Source: Beijerinckiaceae bacterium (GTDB lineage Bacteria > Pseudomonadota > Alphaproteobacteria > Rhizobiales > Beijerinckiaceae). From it: a DNA stretch of 20,861 nt. The stretch's first letter is position 1. Each line of letters begins with the position of its first letter. The stretch is from assembly GCA_022702195.1 (NCBI GenBank), contig JAKONB010000244.1, positions 1 to 20,861 on the forward strand, read 5' to 3'. This document shows, piece by piece, positions 15,146 through 20,861 of this stretch. Made by a program: the position numbers and the translations under genes. Under the pieces are notes generated by a model. That model was not told the origin of the DNA and ran no database searches. It saw only the letters and a list, made by a program, of their open reading frames with translations.

Positions 15146-16128
15146 CGCGCCGTACAAGAGGCCTTGATGGTGTCGGGCAAGGCCCGCTGCCGCGCGACAA
15201 GACCCGGAACCGCGCGGGCGAGAAGCCCGGCGGCGTGGAGGATGGCCCCGGCCTCCTGAATCGATCGGTGCGACAGGGCGACGGCGAGTCGGATCGGGAA
15301 CTGCGCCGCGAAAGCCGTGCACAGAAGGGCGAGGCCGGTCCCATATCCGTGGTGCTTGATGGCGTAGAGCACGCGGCTGCGCAGGATGTAGAACAGACGA
15401 TGGGCCTTCGCCCGCTCCGTGGTGCCCTGGCCCCGATGCCAGACTTTCGCCTCGGCGACGTGACGGACCTCATAGCCGGCATCACGCGCGCGGGCGCACA
15501 GGTCGACATCGTCGTAATAGACGAAGAAGCGTTCGTCGAAGCCCCCGAGCGCTTCGAACAGCGGGCGACGGATCATCAGGAACGCGCCCATGACCTGATC
15601 GACGGGCCGGCTCTCGGCATGATCCCAGTCCCACAGGAAGTGGGACGGGACGATGCGCGGCAGCAGGCGGTGGAGTTGCAGGTCCTGTCCGATCAGGCTG
15701 AAGGCCGTGGGCCGCCGGGCGCAGCTGCGGTGAACCGTGCCGGTTTCGTCGCGGAGTTGCGCGCCGACGATTCCCGTTTCCGGTCGCGCCAGCAACGCCC
15801 GAAGGGCGATACCGAGGCTGTCTGGCTCCACCTGCGTATCGGGGTTGAGAAAAAGAATGACGGGGGCGCTGCCCAGGGCCGCGCCCTGGTTGCAGGCCCG
15901 CCCGAAGCCGACGTTGCTGCGGTTCCGCCGAAGCCCGAGCGCCGGCGCCGTTCGAGGGAGTTCGTCCGCCGAACCGTCCAGGGACGCATTGTCCACCACC
16001 ACGATGCGGTACTCGACGTCGCCGACGCTCTCGACCTCGATGAGGGCCGCGATGCAGGCCCGGAGGAATGTGTCACTGTTCCAATTGACAATGACAATGT
16101 CGATGGTCAATTCACACGATTCGTGCAT
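15142..16128 (-). CDS. GT2-family glycosyltransferase (rhamnosyltransferase WbbL-like)
   Basis: This 328-residue protein has the GT-A order of GT2 enzymes: IVIVNWN at 11-17, VVVDNASLDGS at 43-53 (nucleotide binding), ILFLNPDT at 91-98 in place of DxD, VMGAFLMIRR at 179-188, and GGFDERFFVYYDDVDLC at 195-211, containing the catalytic acidic residues. NPDT plus GAFLMIRR and FDERFF are typical of WbbL-type rhamnosyltransferases that act on lipid-linked glycan. The C-terminal ~70 residues are basic with a hydrophobic segment (about 262-285), suggesting membrane association. The ribosome site before ATG 16128 is weak (GGA); a TTG seven codons later is an alternative. It is followed by a possible small gene starting within its stop codon. 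It lies 3 kb from the main polysaccharide operon but may act on the same glycan. Confidence 0.9.
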   Translation of the reverse strand: MHESCELTIDIVIVNWNSDTFLRACIAALIEVESVGDVEYRIVVVDNASLDGSADELPRTAPALGLRRNRSNVGFGRACNQGAALGSAPVILFLNPDTQVEPDSLGIALRALLARPETGIVGAQLRDETGTVHRSCARRPTAFSLIGQDLQLHRLLPRIVPSHFLWDWDHAESRPVDQVMGAFLMIRRPLFEALGGFDERFFVYYDDVDLCARARDAGYEVRHVAEAKVWHRGQGTTERAKAHRLFYILRSRVLYAIKHHGYGTGLALLCTAFAAQFPIRLAVALSHRSIQEAGAILHAAGLLARAVPGLVARQRALPDTIKASCTAR

Positions 16129-16748
16129 GGTGGTCCGGGAATCATTGGTTATGATCGATCTTGTGCATGGGAAAACGGCATAGTCTATCGGAATATCAAA
16201 TATAGAGTGATAAAAAATAATTCTCGGTCTAAGACCCCTCCCTTCATTCGCGGTGGCAAGATCGGGTCCCCACGGCGCGGGTCCTGTTCAGGGCTGCGAT
16301 CGCCCATCGACAGGACGGCGCCCCACCGCTGATAGGCCAGGTGCGCACTTTCTGTTTCGCGTCTAGGTGGGAATTTTTCACACGTCAATCGGTTCGTGGG
16401 GGGCTCTCACCGCGCATCGGCGGGAGGCGATCGCCGCCACCCAGCGACGGTGCCGCATGACCGATGGTGACCCTCGGCGCCGTTGCGGGAAACGGAGCAC
16501 CCCCGCCATCGCACCCCCGCGAGATCGCGCGGCTCTCCGAGCCCGTCTCGGGGGATCGATGCCGTACCGAACGCGAAACGGGGCGGTGAAAAGGGCTTGC
16601 ACGAATCCTGCCCCTTCTCGATCGCCCGATTCGCGGCCATCCTCCAGGGGCCGAATCCGATCGTCGTCGCCACGCCGGACGCGCGAGGGGTGGGAGCCGG
16701 CGGCGGCTCCGCACGGGGCGGTCTTTCCACGCCCACCGGGAGGATGCG
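16129..16748. other. 620-bp gene-free divergent region with AT-rich island
   Basis: This region separates the leftward GT2 gene from the rightward acyl-CoA synthetase. The part near the GT2 start (about 16140-16235) is AT-rich, with a run of A/T around 16196-16228, and probably holds its promoter, though no clean -35/-10 pair was found. The remaining GC-rich part contains the hairpin at 16281-16316 and an imperfect inverted repeat around GTGGGAATTTTTCACAC near 16367-16383. Open frames through it are Arg/Pro/Ser-rich and resemble no family. I see no gene. Confidence 0.5.
16281..16316. repeat. nested inverted repeat (7-bp outer, 4-bp inner arms)
   Basis: GTCCTGT (16281-16287) pairs perfectly with ACAGGAC (16310-16316), and inside it GGGC (16291-16294) pairs with GCCC (16302-16305). 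The two stems are separated by unpaired TCA and ATCG, giving a bulged hairpin with a 7-nt loop that includes GCGATCGC-like sequence. It is about 430 bases upstream of the synthetase gene. No T tract follows on either strand. It may be a structured leader or a protein-binding site. Confidence 0.5.
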
Positions 16749-18380
16749 ATGCCCCGCGAGACCATCTACGATCGAGATCTCGACCGGAATCCCGCCAATC
16801 ACCAGCCGCTGACGCCGCTCGGCTATCTCGACAGGGCGGCCCGGACCTACCCGGACCGGATCGCGGTGATCCACGGCCCCCTGCGCCGCAGCTACGCCGA
16901 TTTCTACGCGCGGTGCCGGCGACTCGCCTCCGCCCTGCGCCGGCGCGGAATCGGGCGCGGCGACACCGTGGCGGTGCTCCTCGCCAACACTCCCGCGATG
17001 CTGGAGGTGCATTACGGGGTGCCGATGGCGGGCGCGGTGCTCAACACCCTGAACACCCGGCTCGATGCCGCGGCCCTGGCGTTCTGCCTGGAACATGGCG
17101 AGGCCAAGGTGCTGATCACCGATCGCGAATTCGCCCCCGTGGCCGGCCCGTCCCTGGAGCAGACCCGCCTGCGCCCGCTGGTCATCGACGAGGACGATCC
17201 CGAATATACCGGTCCGGGCGAGCGGCTCGGCGCGCTCACCTACGAGGACTTGCTCGCCGAGGGCGACCCCGCCCAAGACTGGGCGATGCCCAAGGACGAG
17301 TGGGACGCGATTTCCCTCAACTACACCTCGGGCACCACCGGCGACCCGAAGGGCGTGGTCTACCACCATCGCGGGGCCGCGCTGCTGTCGCTCGGCAACG
17401 TCGTCACGGGGGAGTTGCACGGACACCCGGTCTATCTCTGGACGCTGCCGATGTTCCATTGCAATGGCTGGTGTTTCACCTGGACGCTCTCCATCGTCGC
17501 CGGAACCCATGTCTGCCTGCGCCAGGTCCGGGCGGAGGCGATGTATCGGCTGATCGCCGAGCACGGGGTGACGCATCTGTGCGGCGCGCCGATCGTAATG
17601 CAGCTCCTGCTGAACGCCCCGGCGCAGGAACGGAAGCCGCTGCCGCACGCGGTGGCCTTCTTCACTGCGGCCGCGCCGCCACCCGAGGCGGTGCTGGCCG
17701 GCATGAGCGCGGCGGGCTTTGCCGTCACCCATCTCTACGGCCTCACCGAGAGCTACGGACCCGCCGTGGTGAATGCCTGGCACGCCGAATGGGACGCTCT
17801 GGCCGCCGACGAACAGGCGGCCCGCAAGGCGCGCCAGGGCGTCCGCTACCCGGTGCTGGAAGGGCTGGACGTGCGCGATCCCTCCACCCTCGCCTCCGTC
17901 CCGGCGGACGGGCAGACCATCGGCGAGGTGATGATGCGCGGCAATGTCGTGATGCGCGGCTACCTCAAGAACCCGGCCTCGACGCAGGCCGCCTTCGCGG
18001 GCGGATGGTTCCACAGCGGCGACCTCGGGGTGAAGCATCCGGACGGCTACATCCAGCTCAAGGACCGCTCGAAGGACATCATCATCTCGGGTGGCGAGAA
18101 CATCTCGTCCATCGAGGTGGAGGATGCGCTGTTCAAGCATCCCGCGGTGGCCGCCGCCGCGGTGGTGGCCAAGCCCGATGCCAAATGGGGGGAGACGCCC
18201 TGCGCCTTCGTGGAACTGAAGGAGGGGGCGCAGGCCAGCGCCGAAGATCTGGTGGCCTGGTGCCGGGAGCGGCTGGCCGCCTACAAACTGCCGCGGCACG
18301 TCGTCTTCGGCGCGTTGCCGAAAACCTCCACCGGCAAGGTCCAGAAGTACCGGCTCCGCGAGCAGGCGCGCGAAGTTTGA
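16749..18380 (+). CDS. AMP-forming acyl-CoA synthetase (medium-chain/methylmercaptopropionate-ligase-like)
   Basis: This 543-residue protein carries the full ANL adenylation set: P-loop YTSGTTGDPKG (192-202), MFHCNGW (235-241), YGLTES (330-335), HSGDLG with Asp425, LKDRSKDIIISGGENISS with Arg440 (437-454), and the C-terminal catalytic lysine in PKTSTGK (524-530). It activates a carboxylate to acyl-AMP and then to acyl-CoA in the cytoplasm. The ~540-residue length and the LPMFHCNGWCFTW block match the alphaproteobacterial group that includes medium-chain and DmdB-like ligases. The chain length of its substrate cannot be stated. GGGAGG 6 nt upstream supports ATG 16749. No operon partner follows within 690 nt. 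It might feed the acyl-reductase at 12798-13952, but nothing in the sequence demonstrates this. Confidence 0.92.
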   Translation: MPRETIYDRDLDRNPANHQPLTPLGYLDRAARTYPDRIAVIHGPLRRSYADFYARCRRLASALRRRGIGRGDTVAVLLANTPAMLEVHYGVPMAGAVLNTLNTRLDAAALAFCLEHGEAKVLITDREFAPVAGPSLEQTRLRPLVIDEDDPEYTGPGERLGALTYEDLLAEGDPAQDWAMPKDEWDAISLNYTSGTTGDPKGVVYHHRGAALLSLGNVVTGELHGHPVYLWTLPMFHCNGWCFTWTLSIVAGTHVCLRQVRAEAMYRLIAEHGVTHLCGAPIVMQLLLNAPAQERKPLPHAVAFFTAAAPPPEAVLAGMSAAGFAVTHLYGLTESYGPAVVNAWHAEWDALAADEQAARKARQGVRYPVLEGLDVRDPSTLASVPADGQTIGEVMMRGNVVMRGYLKNPASTQAAFAGGWFHSGDLGVKHPDGYIQLKDRSKDIIISGGENISSIEVEDALFKHPAVAAAAVVAKPDAKWGETPCAFVELKEGAQASAEDLVAWCRERLAAYKLPRHVVFGALPKTSTGKVQKYRLREQAREV

Positions 18381-19079
18381 GGCGGCCTCCGCTCGTGGCG
18401 GGCGCGGGCCTTACCCATCGCCTGCGCGGCGCTCGCGTGAAGCCGAACTCCGCTTCCTGCGCGCGGATCGAGCCGCAACCGGTGTGCGGCCGAGGCGATC
18501 CCGCCATGCGCCTGCCGCACCGGCCTCTCCCGCGAGGTGCCGCGGGGGCCGAATGATCCCGTCCCTGCCGGCCGACCCGTCGCGAATCCGGCCTGATCCA
18601 TTCTCATCACCCGTCTGTGCTGACAAAACGGGGATCATATCGGCATGGGACTGTGAAAATCACTCCTAACGCTCCGAGAGGTGTGCGCTATTCGGGTGAA
18701 TATGGGTTGACACCGAAGCTCGCGGGCACGACAAGCGTCGCCATCAATATCGGGACGAACAGAGATCCTAAATTTGTGCCGGTATTGACGCCTTATGCTT
18801 CGTTTTGGCTGTCATGAAGACCACCACTTCATTTTGTGTCTTGGCAGGTCGATCGCCTAATCAGTATCAGGTTTGGCGCTGGGGGCGAGCCGGTCGAAGC
18901 CGTCGCGCCTCGTTCGTTCAGCGCGTTCCGAAATCGCCATGAAGTGTTCGGCGGTTCCATTCCGGAGTCGCCGTCAAAGCTTCCTCCTCTCCGGTCGGCC
19001 CGTACTGACCGAGAGGGACCCGCAGGGACGGGTCCGGCGTGAAATGCTGAAAATCAACTCTGTGAACTGGAGTTTCGTC
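18381..19079. other. 699-bp gene-poor interval with low-GC island
   Basis: After the synthetase stop, GC-rich sequence runs to about 18610, then a markedly less GC-rich stretch runs to about 18860, followed again by GC-rich leader before the secreted-protein gene. A 66-codon rightward frame (18617-18817) fits the low-GC island, but it starts at GTG without a ribosome site and its third positions are about half A/T, unlike the genes around it. A TTGACA at 18707-18712 and a TTGACG at 18785-18790 could be -35 elements, but neither has a good -10. Promoter location for the next gene is unresolved. Confidence 0.45.
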
Positions 19080-19751
19080 ATGTCAAAGCTCTCGAAGCTG
19101 ATCGCGGTCGCCGGAATGCTGGCGGTCGGCGGCGGCGCGACTGCCGGCTATGGGGCGGAATATCGACAGATCGCCCAGGCCGAGCCGCCGGCCAGCGCCC
19201 CGGCCAGCGCTCCGGCGAGGCCGCGGCCGCCGGCGCCGCGACATGTCGAGAAGCCCAAGGCCGCGCCCGTCGCGGCGCCGGCGCCCGCCGCAGTGCCGGC
19301 CCAGGCCGCCAACACGGCCCTGGTGTCGCAGAAGCTGACCGAGGCGGGGGCTGCCTGCACGGGCCGGATCGAGGATATCGCCCGCGATGCACTCGGAGGC
19401 ACGAAAGGCTTGGTGCCTGTCTCCAGTTGGCTTCCGCGGGACCCCAAGAAGCACATGGCCTCCGTCATCGTCGGCCAGGATTTCGGGCCGGAGGCGCGCG
19501 TCCCCCATGGGTTGACGGGAATCGTGGCCGCGCCGACCGGACAGGGCGACCAGTGTGACGGATACACGTTCCAGGTCATGCCGAGCCCCCTGACATGCGG
19601 GGAGATTCAGGCGAATTTCCTGAAGAGCGGTCAGCCCGTCGCGGATCTCGCCGGCTTTCCGCTGCTGCGGAACGCGAGGAGCCAGGTGGCGCTGATGCCG
19701 GCCGTGAGTGGCCCCGGCTGCATCGTTGTCAGCGTGAGCCTGTCCTACTGA
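19080..19751 (+). CDS. secreted Pro/Ala-rich protein of unknown family with four cysteines
   Basis: This 223-residue protein starts with a clear signal peptide (MSKLSKLIAVAGMLAVGGGA, cleavage probably near GYGA-26). A low-complexity linker (about 36-78) follows, rich in Pro/Ala with PASAP repeats and a basic HVEKPK island, resembling a wall-spanning or flexible tether. The C-terminal ~140 residues form the likely folded domain: KLTEAGAACTGRIEDIARDAL (85-105), SWLPRDPKKHMASVIVGQDFG (116-136), and a beta-rich end (GYTFQVMPSPLTCGEIQ, GCIVVSVSLSY). Its four cysteines (93, 159, 173, 214) could form two disulfides, fitting the periplasm. I recognise no family. GGAG 8 nt upstream supports ATG 19080; an open frame from 18873 adds only Arg/Ser-rich sequence. 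Its neighbours give no clear functional clue. Confidence 0.78.
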   Translation: MSKLSKLIAVAGMLAVGGGATAGYGAEYRQIAQAEPPASAPASAPARPRPPAPRHVEKPKAAPVAAPAPAAVPAQAANTALVSQKLTEAGAACTGRIEDIARDALGGTKGLVPVSSWLPRDPKKHMASVIVGQDFGPEARVPHGLTGIVAAPTGQGDQCDGYTFQVMPSPLTCGEIQANFLKSGQPVADLAGFPLLRNARSQVALMPAVSGPGCIVVSVSLSY

Positions 19752-19786
19752 TCGGGGGTGGTCGCGCCGCGTCGCGGGTGGGGAAC

Positions 19787-19812
19787 CGGGGCGCTGGGAG
19801 GCTGTCGCCCCG
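19787..19812 (+). terminator. weak hairpin after the secreted-protein gene
   Basis: CGGGGCG (19787-19793) and CGCCCCG (19806-19812) form a 7-bp GC-only stem with a 12-nt loop, 35 nt after the stop at 19751. There is no T run afterwards, so it could slow or end transcription only with help, for example Rho, or may simply reflect high GC content. Confidence 0.25.
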
Positions 19813-19958
19813 CCGAGGCCCAAACGCGCCACCGGGATGGTGATTGCAGATGTCCTGCGGACCAGGGACTGGCCGCGGATTCCCAGGGTCGTCCAATCCT
19901 TTTCATTTGTCATGCGTGACTGCGTTGCGCGGTCGCCAAGGAAGACAAAGCGATACCG

Positions 19959-20741
19959 ATGCTCCCAGACAGCGCACTGAAGTCCATGAAGGCCATGTTC
20001 GCCACGCCGTGTTACATCTCGGCGGTCAGCATGAATTTCACCACCAGCATTTACGAGATGGCGATCCACACCCATCGCTTCGGTCTCGACTCTGTCTTCC
20101 ATATGCATTCGGAGAGCTTGATCACGCGATCAAGAAACAAGATGCTGATTCCCTTTCTCAAGGACGAATCACTGACCCATCTCTTCTGGATCGATTCTGA
20201 TCTCGCGTTCACGCCGCAATCGGTCTGCCGGCTCCTCCTGGCGGACAAGGATGTCGCGGCCGGTGTCTATCCGATCAAGAGCTTCAACTGGCCCGAGGGC
20301 GGTCTTCCGGCCGGGACGACGCGCGAGCAATTCGAGGACCGCTACACCACCTATCCCTTCAATCCGATCGGTCATGGCAGCGAGAAAGTCAGGGGCTACG
20401 CGGATGCGGATGACTTCGTCGAGGTGGCCGAAGCCCCCACGGGGTTCATGTGCATCAAACGGGATGTCATTCTCCGGATGCTGAAGCATTATCCGGAGTT
20501 GAACTACGTTCCCGACGGCCCGCCGAACAACCCCGACGCTCCCTATCACTGGCTGCTGTTCGATTGCATGGTCGATCCGGATACAGGGCGCTACCTGTCG
20601 GAGGATTATGCCTTCTGCCGGCGGTGGCGCGACATGGGCGGCAAGGTTCACGTCGATCTGCAATGCCAGCTCATGCATCTCGGCCAGCACGCGTTCCGTG
20701 GCAATCTGGCCGAGAGCTTACGCATCCAGGGGCGCTGGTAG
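19959..20741 (+). CDS. GT-A-fold glycosyltransferase-like protein
   Basis: This 260-residue soluble protein has FATPCYISAVSMNF at its start, SRNKML (58-63), a strand-plus-DxD motif LFWIDSDLAF (75-84, Asp79/Asp81), AAGVYPIK (100-107), APTGFMCIKRDV (159-170), and SEDYAFCRRWRDMGG (214-228) before the final histidine LMHLGQHAF. This order (DxD for metal and nucleotide sugar, then acceptor and catalytic acidic block) is that of small stand-alone GT-A enzymes found in bacterial and phage-like surface modification genes. Donor and acceptor are unknown. AAGGAAGA lies about 14 nt before ATG 19959, a long spacing; ATG 19986 would remove nine residues without touching the fold. Base use is slightly less GC-rich than in the upstream polysaccharide genes. 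No partner gene follows within the window. Confidence 0.72.
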   Translation: MLPDSALKSMKAMFATPCYISAVSMNFTTSIYEMAIHTHRFGLDSVFHMHSESLITRSRNKMLIPFLKDESLTHLFWIDSDLAFTPQSVCRLLLADKDVAAGVYPIKSFNWPEGGLPAGTTREQFEDRYTTYPFNPIGHGSEKVRGYADADDFVEVAEAPTGFMCIKRDVILRMLKHYPELNYVPDGPPNNPDAPYHWLLFDCMVDPDTGRYLSEDYAFCRRWRDMGGKVHVDLQCQLMHLGQHAFRGNLAESLRIQGRW

Positions 20742-20861
20742 TCAGATCGGGCCTCCGCTGAGAGGGGCTCGAAACGGGGGGCATGAGGGCGTTGTCCGCG
20801 GTCTTCGGATCGGGGACGATGCCCGCGTGGGGTGGAGGATTGTGCGCGCGCCGAACCGATC

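Noticed and set aside
16220..16240. GGTC-TTA-GACC mini-hairpin followed by a T-rich run on the leftward strand
   Set aside because: A 4-bp stem is too short, the T run is 9 nt away, and no leftward gene lies upstream to terminate.
16407..18299. 630-codon leftward frame opposite the acyl-CoA synthetase
   Set aside because: The synthetase has all catalytic motifs in the rightward frame, and the leftward frame matches nothing.
18617..18817. 66-codon rightward frame in the low-GC island
   Set aside because: It has no ribosome site, a GTG start, atypical third-base use and no family resemblance; kept only as an observation about the island.
20783..20861. ATG with GGGGGG upstream and an open frame running off the right end
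   Set aside because: Only 26 codons are visible, with no recognisable sequence; it cannot be told from chance.

Overview
The window is very GC-rich, with strong G/C preference at third codon positions. It reads as a chromosomal segment of an alphaproteobacterium, most likely Methylobacteriaceae (Methylobacterium or Methylorubrum). This rests on codon use, the protein families and the loose promoters. It is an inference, because no rRNA or species marker is present. I saw no tRNA, rRNA, CRISPR array, transposase or phage gene.

Positions 1-11300 hold a polysaccharide export and assembly locus. A leftward operon (3488 to below 1) encodes a GT4 glycosyltransferase, a Wzx-type flippase and a CelD-like GNAT acyltransferase cut by the window edge. 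Diverging from it, a DUF1972-type glycosyltransferase is coupled by a GTGA overlap to an exported GH5 glycoside hydrolase. A second leftward operon (9441 to 6035) encodes a Wzz/Wzc-like co-polymerase with a degenerate ATP-binding loop, coupled by ATGA to a VpsF/Wzy-like polymerase. The polymerase start codon sits in the loop of a perfect 19-bp inverted repeat. Divergent from this operon is a two-part protein resembling the glucosamine inositolphosphorylceramide transferase (GINT1) family. The window therefore has a flippase, a polymerase, a chain-length regulator, glycosyltransferases and a trimming hydrolase. It lacks an outer-membrane Wza channel and a priming sugar-phosphate transferase.

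Positions 11311-16128 are all leftward: an FAD-dependent oxidoreductase, an NAD(P)-binding acyl/thioester-reductase-like SDR, a MipA/OmpV-family outer-membrane protein, a possible 41-codon gene coupled by GTGA, and a GT2 rhamnosyltransferase-like protein. Positions 16749-20741 are rightward: an AMP-forming acyl-CoA synthetase, a secreted Pro/Ala-rich protein with four cysteines and no recognised family, and a stand-alone GT-A-fold glycosyltransferase-like protein.

Together the genes suggest surface-glycan synthesis (Wzx/Wzy type) beside lipid-handling enzymes. A glycan-to-lipid connection is only an inference from proximity. The longer gene-free stretches (9442-9780, 16129-16748, 18381-19079) contain hairpins and lower-GC islands but no gene I can support.
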